From positions 2,542,001 through 2,606,000 of the forward strand of contig NZ_AP018685.1 of the NCBI RefSeq assembly GCF_002218045.2: 64,000 nt of DNA, read 5' to 3'. The first letter of the stretch is position 1. Each line of letters opens with the position of its first letter. The notes beneath the pieces are model-generated. The model was given only the letters and a program-made list of their open reading frames with translations, searched no databases and was not told the origin of the DNA. The stretch is from Vibrio rumoiensis. Lineage in GTDB: Bacteria; Pseudomonadota; Gammaproteobacteria; Enterobacterales; Vibrionaceae. Both the position numbers and the translations under genes were made by a program. Below, in pieces: positions 35,312 to 44,655 of this stretch.

Positions 35312-36424
35312 TTAACGATTTAAGAACTGTACCGCTTTATCTGGAAAATCGGTAAACACACCGTCGACCTTAGCTTTGTTGTAAAAGATATCCAACATGT
35401 CAGTAAAGTCTGTAGCATAACTTGGGATACGACCTTCATCGGCTCGGAAGGTATAAGGATGAATTTTTAGTCCCTCTTTTTTAGCAAAAGCAACCAATGG
35501 CATCACATTGATATTCGTTGGCGTCGACTTTTCATCAATCACCATTGGTTTCCAAGGGCCAATACCATCTGCATATTGCGCGACTTTGTGCATGCCATCC
35601 GCTTTAAACATCCAGTCATAACTATAAGGTGTGGCTTTATCACCGTTATACACCATGGTTTCATTCCAATCGGTATACGCGATTAATTGTACTAACTTAA
35701 GATCCATCCCCATCGCAGGCATTAATTCTTTATCAATACGTTTGAGCTCGATAGGATCAAAAGATTGTAAATAAACCTTATCTTGCTTATTGGTGTAACC
35801 ATATTTTTTCAACATGGTCAGCACCGCTTTACTGATATCTTTACCTTCATGACGATGGAAAGCTGGCGCTTTAATTTCAGGATACAAACCAATGCCATAA
35901 CCGAGTGTTTTGTTTAGGCCTTGGATCATTTCAATTTCTTCAGCAAAAGTTGGAACAGAAAAATTTGACTGCCAAATAGGGAATCTCCCTTGAAATGCAG
36001 CTTTAGGTTGGCCTGACTCATCCAATACAAATCCTTCGGTCACTTTTAATTGTTTAATTTCTGCCAAGGTAAAATCAATCGCGTAATAGCGGCCGTCTTT
36101 TCTCGCACGATTTGGAAAGATCTCTGCCACATTGGTCACACGGTCCAAATAATGATCATGCAATACCACCAATTGATCATCTTTGGTCATCACCACATCT
36201 TGTTCGATGTAATCGGGCTTCATCCCGTACGCTAACGCTTTTGCTGGTAAAGTATGTTCTGGCAAATACCCCGAGGCACCGCGATGAGCAATAACAATTT
36301 GCTCAGGTTCTTCACCAGCCCAACTTATGTTCAATGCACAGATATTCGTGACAATCATCACCCCCAGTAAACGGATTCTTTTTTTCATTATTCTTTTGTT
36401 TGGTAACTTTTGGCTCAACAACAT
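35312..36424 (-). CDS. glpQ: Periplasmic glycerophosphodiester phosphodiesterase
   Basis: 370 residues. Signal peptide ending near NISWA, then the GDPD TIM barrel with IAHRGASGYLPEHT, EQDVVMTKD and YPEIKAP. It hydrolyses glycerophosphodiesters to glycerol-3-phosphate in the periplasm, feeding GlpT. The ATG at 36424 has AAGGA seven bases upstream and is kept; the ATG at 36388 (MKKRIRLL) gives a more typical signal peptide but has a weaker ribosome site. Downstream of glpT on the same strand. Confidence 0.94.
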   Translation of the reverse strand: MLLSQKLPNKRIMKKRIRLLGVMIVTNICALNISWAGEEPEQIVIAHRGASGYLPEHTLPAKALAYGMKPDYIEQDVVMTKDDQLVVLHDHYLDRVTNVAEIFPNRARKDGRYYAIDFTLAEIKQLKVTEGFVLDESGQPKAAFQGRFPIWQSNFSVPTFAEEIEMIQGLNKTLGYGIGLYPEIKAPAFHRHEGKDISKAVLTMLKKYGYTNKQDKVYLQSFDPIELKRIDKELMPAMGMDLKLVQLIAYTDWNETMVYNGDKATPYSYDWMFKADGMHKVAQYADGIGPWKPMVIDEKSTPTNINVMPLVAFAKKEGLKIHPYTFRADEGRIPSYATDFTDMLDIFYNKAKVDGVFTDFPDKAVQFLNR

Positions 36425-36474
36425 ATAAAGATCCTTATCAAGTCGCTAAAAAATAGCCCTTATAAACTGCTATA

Positions 36475-36530
36475 AAAAATTCACTATGCTTATTCGGAGT
36501 GACTCCTTAACTAAACCATAGTGAATTTTT
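36475..36530. promoter_or_regulatory. Long nested inverted repeat between glpT and glpQ
   Basis: Outer arms AAAAATTCACTATG (36475-36488) and CATAGTGAATTTTT (36517-36530) are perfect over 14 bases. Inside is a second hairpin GGAGT-G-ACTCC. A-run and T-run ends allow termination in either direction, so it may reduce read-through from glpT to glpQ. Confidence 0.75.
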
Positions 36531-36587
36531 AATGACACAAGAGCGGCACTTATCCATCATAAGCGCCGATTTCTTACCAATATATTG

Positions 36588-37949
36588 CTAACTTAATTTC
36601 ACTTTTAGGCTATTCTCACCACGGTATTTACCTTCACCAAAATGAGCCACAATGAAGCAAAGAATCGAAATTACACATGCTGAAGTCAAGACCATGAATC
36701 CACCATCCCAACCGAAGTGGTCAACGGTATAACCAAGGATAGCATTTGCAGCAACCGCCCCACCCAAGTAACCAAATAGGCCCGTTAATCCTGCCGCTGT
36801 GCCAGCCGCTTTCTTTGGCACTAATTCAAGTGCGTACAAGCCAATTAACATTACAGGGCCATAAATTAAGAAACCAATTGTAATCAATGCCAGCATATCG
36901 ATAGTTGGTTGACCCGGTGGATTAAACCAGTACACCAACACGGCTAACGTAACCAAAACCATAAACAAAATTCCAGCTGGTGCACGCTTACCTTTGAATA
37001 ACTTATCGGAAATCCAACCGCACAGTAATGTCCCTGGGATACCTGCCCACTCATATAAGAAATAAGCCCATGAGGATTTATCAACGGTGAAGTGCTTTAC
37101 CTCACCAAGATAAACCGGTGCCCAATCCAATACGCCATATCGAATTAAATAAACAAAAGCGTTTGCCACCGCAATAATCCATAGCACAGGATTATTGAAT
37201 ACAAACTGGAAGAAAATTTCTTTCGCTGAAAGCTCTTTTTCATGCTCTTGGCTGTAATCATCTGGATAATCGTCTTTATATTCTTCAATTGGTGGAAGTC
37301 CACATGATTGAGGGGTGTCCCGTACGGTTAGCCAGATATAGAAAGCCACTAAAAGCGCGGCAAATGCAGGTACATAGAAAGCCGAACGCCAATCATCATT
37401 AAATGCCCATAGACCAACTAAAAACAATGGGCCAATCAAACCACCGCCCACGTTATGCGCAACGTTCCAGACCGAAACAATTTCACCACGCTCTTTCTTT
37501 GACCACCAATGCACCATGGTTCGACCACAACCAGGCCAGCCCATCCCTTGGAACCAGCCGTTTAAGAATAATAGAATAAACATTGCTGTCACACTGCCGG
37601 TCGCCCATGGCATAAAACCAAAGCACAACATAATCAATGATGACATCACCAATCCAACCGTTAAGAAATACCTTGGGTTGGAACGATCTGACACACTGCC
37701 CATCAAAAATTTAGATAAACCATAAGCAATCGAGACAGCTGAAAGCGCTACCCCTAATTGCCCGCGAGTAAAGCCCTCTTCAATCAGATATGGCATCGCC
37801 AAACTGAAATTTTTACGTACTAAGTAATAACCCGCATAGCCAAAAAATATGCCTAAAAAAAGTTGCCAGCGTAAGCGAGTATAGGTAGAGCTGATCTCAT
37901 CATCGCCCAAACGCTCAATGTGCGCTTTAGGTTTAAAAATATGGATCAT
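36588..37949 (-). CDS. glpT: Glycerol-3-phosphate:phosphate antiporter
   Basis: 453 residues from the ATG at 37949 (MIHIFKPKAHIERL), preceded by GAGG; the 36-codon extension to 38057 is not conserved-looking and is rejected. A twelve-helix MFS protein of the OPA group, with YYLVRKNFSLAMPYL in helix 1 and GWFQGMGWPGCGR, the family signature with its substrate arginine region. It imports glycerol-3-phosphate in exchange for phosphate. Upstream of glpQ. Confidence 0.96.
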   Translation of the reverse strand: MIHIFKPKAHIERLGDDEISSTYTRLRWQLFLGIFFGYAGYYLVRKNFSLAMPYLIEEGFTRGQLGVALSAVSIAYGLSKFLMGSVSDRSNPRYFLTVGLVMSSLIMLCFGFMPWATGSVTAMFILLFLNGWFQGMGWPGCGRTMVHWWSKKERGEIVSVWNVAHNVGGGLIGPLFLVGLWAFNDDWRSAFYVPAFAALLVAFYIWLTVRDTPQSCGLPPIEEYKDDYPDDYSQEHEKELSAKEIFFQFVFNNPVLWIIAVANAFVYLIRYGVLDWAPVYLGEVKHFTVDKSSWAYFLYEWAGIPGTLLCGWISDKLFKGKRAPAGILFMVLVTLAVLVYWFNPPGQPTIDMLALITIGFLIYGPVMLIGLYALELVPKKAAGTAAGLTGLFGYLGGAVAANAILGYTVDHFGWDGGFMVLTSACVISILCFIVAHFGEGKYRGENSLKVKLS

Positions 37950-38126
37950 AATGACCTCGGTGAGTATTAATGTGAATTGAGAACATATTTTTTTGACGTC
38001 TATGGTTACTTTAGGATCAGCAAAATACTCGCGTAAAAAGCAAGTACCAAGAACCATATCTATCGATATAAAAATATGAGGTTTAAAATGAGTAACCCGT
38101 TATTGGGACTCGGTTGAAGCAAACTG

Positions 38127-38162
38127 GGGCATAGAAACCATATTACAGTTGCTTCTATGCCC
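38127..38162. terminator. Hairpin downstream of glpK
   Basis: GGGCATAGAA and TTCTATGCCC arms, perfect over 10 bases, 35 bases after the glpK stop. There is no T-run, so it may stabilise the 3' end or work with Rho. Confidence 0.5.
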
Positions 38163-38196
38163 GTCGTTTATGTTAATTATTCGTATTATGAGTCAC

Positions 38197-39696
38197 TTAC
38201 TCTTGCACCCAGCCTTTGGCACACTCAACTGCACGCTTCCAGCCATCATGACGGCGTTGACGTTTACCATCATCAGCACACGGTTGGAATGAGCGATCCA
38301 ACACCGACTTGTGTTTCAACTCATCAATGCTGCCCCAGAACCCAACCGCTAAACCGGCAAGATAAGCGGCCCCTAATGCGGTGACTTCTGTGACGACAGG
38401 ACGTTGCACTTCAGTATTTAATACATCCGATTGGAACTGCATTAAGAAGTTATTGGCCACCGCGCCACCATCGACTTTCAAGAAATCAAGCTTGATACCG
38501 GAATCCGCCTGCATCGCTGAAATAACATCTAAAGATTGATACGCGATACTTTCTAGAGTGGCACGAATAATATGATTGCGGTTCACTCCACGAGTTAAGC
38601 CAACAATCGCACCGCGAGCATACGGGTCCCAATGTGGCGCCCCTAAGCCAGTAAACGCGGGCACCACATAAGCGCCATTAGACGTTTCCACTTTAGTCGC
38701 AAAGTATTCCGTATCGGCTGCATCGCTAATAAGCTGCAATTCATCACGTAACCATTGAATCGACGCGCCCCCCATAAAGACCGCCCCTTCCAATGCATAG
38801 CTGACTTCGCCTTTCGGGCCACACGCCAGCGTGGTTAATAGGCCGTTTTGTGAGGTGACTTTTTTATCGCCTGTATTCATTAACAAGAAACAACCTGTGC
38901 CGTAGGTATTTTTGGCTTGCCCTGCTTCCACACACATTTGACCAAACAAGGCCGCTTGCTGATCACCGGCAATGCCAGCGATTGGAATACGCGTACCACC
39001 TTTACCACCAATGTTGGTTTGAGCGTAGATTTCAGAAGACGATTTCACTTCTGGCATCATGGATTTAGGGATACCCAGTGCATCAAGAAGTTTGTCGTCC
39101 CACTCAAGCGTATTGATGTTAAATAGCATGGTACGGCTGGCGTTCGTTGGATCAGTAACGTGAGTGCGCCCTTGAGTCATATTCCAAATTAGCCATGAAT
39201 CAACGGTGCCAAACGCCAACTCACCCTTTTCAGCTTGTTCACGCGCCCCTTCTACATTATCCAAAATCCATTTCACTTTGGTGCCAGAGAAGTATGGGTC
39301 AACCACTAGGCCGGTATTTTCTAGAATGTATTCTCCAAGTCCGGCTTTTTTTAGCGCTTCACAAATGCTGGCGGTACGACGACATTGCCACACAATCGCG
39401 TTATAAATAGGTTTACCGGTAGTGCGGTTCCAAACAATGGTCGTTTCACGTTGGTTGGTGATACCAATTCCAGCGATTTCATCAGAATGAAGACCGCCTT
39501 TGGCTAACGCTTCCACTAAGGTTGAACTTTGCGATGCCCATATTTCTAGTGGATCATGTTCTACCCAACCCGCTTGAGGATAAATTTGGGTAAATTCTCG
39601 TTGCGCGCTACACACAATATTGGCATCACGATCGAGTACGACGGCACGAGAACTGGTTGTGCCCTGATCGAGAGCGACGATATATTTCTTTTCCAT
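38197..39696 (-). CDS. glpK: Glycerol kinase
   Basis: 499 residues, FGGY family. LDQGTTSSRAVV at the N-terminus, IWQCRRT-type IVWQCRRTA, the substrate region DPTNASRTMLFN, and the C-terminal KVDGGAVANNFLMQFQSDVL. It phosphorylates glycerol with ATP to glycerol-3-phosphate in the cytoplasm. It is 45 bases after glpF on the same strand, the classic glpFK pair. Confidence 0.98.
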   Translation of the reverse strand: MEKKYIVALDQGTTSSRAVVLDRDANIVCSAQREFTQIYPQAGWVEHDPLEIWASQSSTLVEALAKGGLHSDEIAGIGITNQRETTIVWNRTTGKPIYNAIVWQCRRTASICEALKKAGLGEYILENTGLVVDPYFSGTKVKWILDNVEGAREQAEKGELAFGTVDSWLIWNMTQGRTHVTDPTNASRTMLFNINTLEWDDKLLDALGIPKSMMPEVKSSSEIYAQTNIGGKGGTRIPIAGIAGDQQAALFGQMCVEAGQAKNTYGTGCFLLMNTGDKKVTSQNGLLTTLACGPKGEVSYALEGAVFMGGASIQWLRDELQLISDAADTEYFATKVETSNGAYVVPAFTGLGAPHWDPYARGAIVGLTRGVNRNHIIRATLESIAYQSLDVISAMQADSGIKLDFLKVDGGAVANNFLMQFQSDVLNTEVQRPVVTEVTALGAAYLAGLAVGFWGSIDELKHKSVLDRSFQPCADDGKRQRRHDGWKRAVECAKGWVQE

Positions 39697-39741
39697 GATA
39701 TTTTCCTATTTTTAAATCGTGATGTTTCTATTTTTTAATTA

Positions 39742-40593
39742 TTAGACATTGGTTGACACTTGCGGTGCATTTTCAGCGGGTTCATTCGCTGCATTTTGGT
39801 CATCAGTAAGATATAAGCCGATCACTTTCGGATATAGCCAACCACCAAAGGAAGCCCCGAAGATTGGCGCGAGAATCGGAACAATAAAGTAAGGGATATC
39901 TTTACCACCAGTGAGCGCCATCTCCCCCCAACCGGCTAGGTAGGCAAAAAACTTCGGCCCGAAGTCACGCGCTGGGTTCATCGCAAAGCCGGTCAAAGGT
40001 CCTAGCGAACCACCAATTATCGCAATCAATAAACCGATTAATAATGGCGTCACCGCCCCATTAGGTGCACCATTGCGATCATCCCCTAACGCTAAAATCA
40101 CGAACATCAACACCGCGGTAATGACAAACTCGACCGCAAACGCCCCACCAAAACTTAATGCTGGATTCGGGTAAGTTGAGAAAATACCCGCTAAGGCTAG
40201 GCTTTCTTGAGAGCCTCGCACCATATTATTGGCAAGTTCATATTCGTTAAATAAATTGCTATATAAGGCATAAACCAAAGCCGCTGAGCTGAAAGCCCCT
40301 AAAAGCTGAGAACCGATATAAGGAACGACTTTTCGTTTATCGAAACCATGAAACAAGGTTAATGCAATGGTCACTGCTGGGTTAAGGTGTGCCCCCGACA
40401 CACCTCCCGCACAATAGATGGCAATCGCGACTCCGAGCCCCCAAATAATACTGATTTCCCATTGACCAAAACTTGCCCCAGTTAACACTAAAGCGGCGAC
40501 ACATCCGACCCCGAAAAAAATCAGTAGGCCAGTACCGATAAATTCTGACAAACATTCTCCGAGCAGCTGCTTTTTATTATTTTCTAATGACAT
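39742..40593 (-). CDS. glpF: Glycerol uptake facilitator (aquaglyceroporin)
   Basis: 283 residues with six membrane helices. Two NPA half-helices are visible: GAHLNPAVTIA (about 69-79) and GFAMNPARDFGPK (about 203-215); the Arg after the second is the selectivity filter arginine. It passes glycerol through the inner membrane. First gene of glpFK, divergent from glpD across a 441-base control region. Confidence 0.97.
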   Translation of the reverse strand: MSLENNKKQLLGECLSEFIGTGLLIFFGVGCVAALVLTGASFGQWEISIIWGLGVAIAIYCAGGVSGAHLNPAVTIALTLFHGFDKRKVVPYIGSQLLGAFSSAALVYALYSNLFNEYELANNMVRGSQESLALAGIFSTYPNPALSFGGAFAVEFVITAVLMFVILALGDDRNGAPNGAVTPLLIGLLIAIIGGSLGPLTGFAMNPARDFGPKFFAYLAGWGEMALTGGKDIPYFIVPILAPIFGASFGGWLYPKVIGLYLTDDQNAANEPAENAPQVSTNV

Positions 40594-41034
40594 TTTGACG
40601 ACCTATTATTAGTGAAGCAATGACGGTTGGGTGGTGCTGCTATCTCGAACAAGATTTACCCACGTCAACTCGACCGCTTCTAGTTATTGGAAGAATTCGT
40701 TGCTAAACCTACAACATGTTTCATTTATGTAAACAAACAATCAACATAAATATGCGTACGCTCATGTTTTTAATTATTCGAACACAAATGAACGATATTG
40801 AATTCCAAAAACCAATAATGAAAATCAACAACATACGAATAACAAATAGTTAAAAATGAAAAAACACCAAAGAAAAACAATATAAAGCACATAAAATACA
40901 AACAGATAAATACAAAAAGCTCGGTATTCGTACAAAAAATATCAAAATAGAACTGGACAGAAATTTTATTTTCGGTAGATTAAACCAAAATGCTCGAACG
41001 AACATTTAATCGCTAAATTCGAACAGAGGTTAAG
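40594..41034. promoter_or_regulatory. Divergent glpFK / glpD control region with GlpR-type operator
   Basis: Strongly AT-rich. At 40989-41006 is the near-palindrome AATGCTCGAACGAACATT, which fits the known GlpR operator form (ATGTTCG...CGAACAT) with one changed base, 29 bases before glpD. Further CGAACA half-sites lie at 40779-40784 and 41020-41025. No clear CRP site or sigma-70 hexamer pair was picked out. Confidence 0.7.
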
Positions 41035-42579
41035 ATGAACAAGCCAGGAAATGTAAATACAGTGTTAGACATCATTGTTGTCGGTGGTGGTATCAACGGC
41101 GCAGGAATCGCTGCCGATGCTGCAGGTAGGAACTTAAAGGTCGGTCTTTATGAATCGAGTGACTTTGCTTCTGCCACTTCATCTGCCAGTTCGAAATTAA
41201 TCCATGGCGGCTTACGCTACCTAGAGCATTATGAATTTCGTTTAGTCTCAGAGTCGTTGGCTGAGCGTGAAGTATTATTGAAAAAAGCGCCACATATCGC
41301 CAAACCAATGCGTTTCCGTTTGCCTCATCGCCCATTTTTACGCCCTGCTTGGATGATTCGCGCGGGATTATTCCTTTACGATCACTTAGGAAAACGCACG
41401 ACCTTAAAAGGCAGCCATAGCGTCAACTTTCGCCCGACCCATGTGCTAAAAGAAGAGATGGTCAAAGGCTTTGAATACTCAGATTGCTGGGTCGATGATG
41501 CGCGTTTAGTACTACTCAACATTCAACAAGCCGAGCAACATGGTGCTGAAATTAAAAACTACTGTCATGTAGAAAAAGCGGAGCGAGTCGGCGATTTATG
41601 GCATGTCACCTTATTTGATAAGCGCACCAATACTCGCTTTGAACGTCAATCTCACGCGTTAGTGAATGCCACTGGACCTTGGGTGCGTAGCTTCATTACC
41701 GATAATATGGATGCACAATCACCGTATGGGATTCGTCTCATCAAAGGTTCACACATCATCGTGCCTAAGATCCATAATGAAGAGCAGGCTTACATTCTAC
41801 AAAACGACGATCAGCGTATTGTGTTTGTGATCCCCTACCTTGAAGACTACTCATTGATTGGCACCACCGATGTCGAATATAAAGGCGATCCTCGTCAAGT
41901 CACGATTGATGAGCAAGAAATTAATTACTTAATCGATGTGGTAAATAAACATTTTATCCATCAAATATCGCCAGAGGATGTGGTCTCAACTTACAGTGGT
42001 GTACGCCCACTATGCGATGATGAATCTGATTCACCGCAAGCCATCACACGTGACTACACCTTGTCACTTGAGCAAGAAAGAGAAGAAGCACCATTGCTGT
42101 CTATTTTTGGTGGTAAATTAACCACCTACCGCAAACTGGCAGAGTCGGCGATGAAGCAACTTTCACCATTCTTTCCACAAATGGGAGACAGTTGGACGGC
42201 AGAATCAATACTCCCTGGTGGCCAAGGTTATGATGAAAACTTGTTGGCAATGAAATTGCGCCAACAATGTCCTTGGGTGAGTGAGAAAACACTGCGTCGT
42301 TATTGTCACCAATATGGTGTGAATGCACACATCATGCTCAAAGGGATAACAAACGAAAGCGACATGGGCAAGCACTTTGGGCAAGATGTATACCAATGTG
42401 AAATTGATTATTTACTCGCTCATGAATATGCCTATACCGCTGAGGATATTTTATGGCGTCGCACCAAGTTGGGTATTTTGCTTTCACAAGTAGAACAAGC
42501 GCTCGTGAACGATTATATCGAACAGCAATCTCAAAGTGCTAATGAAGATAAGCTCGATTGCTCAAAAAAGGTGGGATAA
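41035..42579 (+). CDS. glpD: Aerobic glycerol-3-phosphate dehydrogenase
   Basis: 514 residues. The FAD-binding motif VVGGGINGAGIAADA lies near residues 16-30, followed by KLIHGGLRYLE and GGKLTTYRKLAE of the family. It oxidises glycerol-3-phosphate to dihydroxyacetone phosphate at the membrane, passing electrons to quinone. AGAGGT precedes the ATG. glpR follows on the same strand 113 bases later. Confidence 0.97.
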   Translation: MNKPGNVNTVLDIIVVGGGINGAGIAADAAGRNLKVGLYESSDFASATSSASSKLIHGGLRYLEHYEFRLVSESLAEREVLLKKAPHIAKPMRFRLPHRPFLRPAWMIRAGLFLYDHLGKRTTLKGSHSVNFRPTHVLKEEMVKGFEYSDCWVDDARLVLLNIQQAEQHGAEIKNYCHVEKAERVGDLWHVTLFDKRTNTRFERQSHALVNATGPWVRSFITDNMDAQSPYGIRLIKGSHIIVPKIHNEEQAYILQNDDQRIVFVIPYLEDYSLIGTTDVEYKGDPRQVTIDEQEINYLIDVVNKHFIHQISPEDVVSTYSGVRPLCDDESDSPQAITRDYTLSLEQEREEAPLLSIFGGKLTTYRKLAESAMKQLSPFFPQMGDSWTAESILPGGQGYDENLLAMKLRQQCPWVSEKTLRRYCHQYGVNAHIMLKGITNESDMGKHFGQDVYQCEIDYLLAHEYAYTAEDILWRRTKLGILLSQVEQALVNDYIEQQSQSANEDKLDCSKKVG

Positions 42580-42692
42580 ATATAACGTTTTGAGCATGAC
42601 TTGAGTGTAAGTAAGGAGATAAATTGCCTTTCATTGCGCGAATAACGTAAACTATTTTCAAATTTTATCGGTAACGTAAAAGGGAAAATGAC

Positions 42693-43460
42693 GTGAAAGC
42701 GAGTGAAAGGCATAAAAAAATCATCGAATTGGTCAAAGCTCAAGGCTACGTGAGTACTGATGATTTAGTGGCTATGTTTGATGTTAGTCCTCAAACTATT
42801 CGCCGCGATCTCAATGAATTAGCCGATGCCAATAAAATTCGCCGAAACCATGGTGGTGCCACGCTCACCAATAGCGCAGAAAACTCACCATATAGTGACC
42901 GCAAAGTGATGAATCAAAATGAAAAAAACAACATCGCCCGCGCACTCGTCAAGCACATTCCAGACGGTTCAACCCTATTCATTGATATTGGCACCACGCC
43001 GGAAGCCGTCGCCAAAGCCTTACTTGAAAGCCACCAGCAGCTACGGATCGTTACCAATAATATTAATGCCGCGATTATTTTGATGAGCAATCCGGATTTC
43101 AAAGTAATTTTAGCTGGCGGTGAAGTACGCAATAAAGATGGTGGTGTGACCGGCGAAGCAACGCTGGATTTCATTTCTCAATTTCGCTTAGATTTCGGTA
43201 TTTTAGGCATCAGTGGTGTTGATTTTGATGGTTCACTGCTCGATTTTGACTACCACGAAGTAAGAGTGAAACGTGCGATCATCGAAAATAGCCGCGCAGT
43301 ATTCCTACCGATCGACCATTCTAAATTTGGCCGTAATGCGATGGTGAATTTAGGCAAAATTGAAGATATCGATTTGATTGTCACCAACCAACGTCCACCA
43401 AAAGAAATTACGGCGTTGATTAAAGATTTAGATATTAAGATTGAAGTTATAAAAGCGTAA
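42693..43460 (+). CDS. glpR: Glycerol-3-phosphate regulon repressor (DeoR family)
   Basis: 255 residues. The N-terminal DeoR helix-turn-helix is about 19-40 (VSTDDLVAMFDVSPQTIRRD), and the sugar-phosphate sensor domain contains DIGTTPEAVA and GGEVRNKDGGVTG. GlpR represses glp genes and is released by glycerol-3-phosphate. Its position beside glpD and the operator at 40989 support this assignment over other DeoR proteins. Confidence 0.94.
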   Translation: MKASERHKKIIELVKAQGYVSTDDLVAMFDVSPQTIRRDLNELADANKIRRNHGGATLTNSAENSPYSDRKVMNQNEKNNIARALVKHIPDGSTLFIDIGTTPEAVAKALLESHQQLRIVTNNINAAIILMSNPDFKVILAGGEVRNKDGGVTGEATLDFISQFRLDFGILGISGVDFDGSLLDFDYHEVRVKRAIIENSRAVFLPIDHSKFGRNAMVNLGKIEDIDLIVTNQRPPKEITALIKDLDIKIEVIKA

Positions 43461-43461
43461 A

Positions 43462-43814
43462 GGTTCCTAGTTTCTAGGAAAAAGAATTCGAATCTCGTTT
43501 CTCGGTCGCTGCGCTACTCGTCGTTCGGCTGTTCACTATACGTTTCTTTTTCAAGCGACGAGAAGCAGAGCGCCCTAGCCACCAGCAACGAAACTCTTTT
43601 ACGCTCTACGCGCAAACAAACTCCGTCATCCTGAATAGTGAGGCACGAACGTAGTTCAGGATCTCCTATAACAAGCGACCTCTCAAAGGCACTCGTTCAA
43701 TCTCAACACGCTTTGGGAGATCCTGAACTGCGCTCCTACGTCGCTTTTCAGGATGACAATGTTTTATTCTGTCTTGCCTCTTCTAGGAACTAGGAACCAG
43801 GGTCTAGAAACCTT
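43462..43814. repeat. Composite heptamer-armed segment containing palindromic and cloverleaf repeats
   Basis: Left arm GGTTCCTAGTTTCTAGG at 43462, right arm CTAGGAACTAGGAACCAGGG at about 43783. Between them are a palindrome (GGTCGCTGCGCTACTCGTCG at 43486 and its inverse at 43556-43576) and cloverleaf copy 8. It fills the whole glpR-bioH gap. Confidence 0.65.
43625..43757. repeat. Cloverleaf repeat, copy 8, with swapped left arm
   Basis: The left hairpin here is ATCCTGAA/TTCAGGAT instead of ATTCCGTA/TACGGAAT, so pairing is kept although every differing base has changed on both sides. The central region is longer (about 18 extra bases). The right hairpin is standard. Confidence 0.85.
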
Positions 43815-43844
43815 CTTTTCACATAACTCTTAACTCGTGATCGA

Positions 43845-44609
43845 TTAACTAACCACAAACTCCGTCACCTTCTCACAGAACGCCTCATGCTCGGTCATAA
43901 AAGGCGCATGAGACGAGGATTGAAAGATATAACTGTCACTATTCGGTGCATATCCCCCTACTAAATCCGCGACTTTCTTTGGCACTAATCCATCAAGGCG
44001 ACCGTATAAGCGCAGCATTGGCGCTTGAATATCAGATAAAGCTGGACGCAAATCCACTTGTGCGAGAATATCGAGCCCTAAAGCCAATGCTTCAGGATTC
44101 GGCATCGGGCGCGAAAACACTTGCTTTTTAATGGCTTTGACATCCTTTCTTGCCGACGGACTACCTAAAGCTTGTAAGGTCATAAAGCCTTCAATCGTCA
44201 GTTTAAAATTATTGGTCAATTGCTCAGTAAAATCCGTCAATACCTTAGGCATAATGCCACGCCAACCTTTTTCGGCAGCAAACTTCGGTGAACTAGCCAG
44301 TGTAATCAATTTGTCGACTCGATCAGGATGCTTTAGTGCAATGTTGGTCGCCACCAAACCACCTAATGACCAACCAAGATAGACCGCCGTTTTAGGCGCT
44401 TGGGCTAACACTTGACGACAAATATCATCCAGATCATCCGCGCTTGCTTGATGGCTTAACCCATAACCGGGTAAATCTACGCTATGAACACGAAATTGTA
44501 CCGATAACGCATCTATGGTTTGCTGCCATACTGCGCCATTCATTCCCCATCCATGAATAAGAACAATATCTTGTCCTTCACCTTGCGATTGCCAATGCAG
44601 TTGTGTCAT
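43845..44609 (-). CDS. bioH: Pimeloyl-ACP methyl ester carboxylesterase
   Basis: 254 residues, alpha/beta hydrolase. Nucleophile motif GWSLGG (Ser81), the acid in YGRLDGLVP, and the base in SSHAPFMTEH; oxyanion region IHGWGMNG at 18-25. BioH frees pimeloyl-ACP from its methyl ester to end fatty-acid-type elongation and start biotin ring assembly. It is divergent from the comF-type gene, the standard Vibrio layout. Confidence 0.95.
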   Translation of the reverse strand: MTQLHWQSQGEGQDIVLIHGWGMNGAVWQQTIDALSVQFRVHSVDLPGYGLSHQASADDLDDICRQVLAQAPKTAVYLGWSLGGLVATNIALKHPDRVDKLITLASSPKFAAEKGWRGIMPKVLTDFTEQLTNNFKLTIEGFMTLQALGSPSARKDVKAIKKQVFSRPMPNPEALALGLDILAQVDLRPALSDIQAPMLRLYGRLDGLVPKKVADLVGGYAPNSDSYIFQSSSHAPFMTEHEAFCEKVTEFVVS

Positions 44610-44655
44610 TGCCTTTTCCTACTAATTTCATACCTAGTCGATATTGTTCTGGTTA

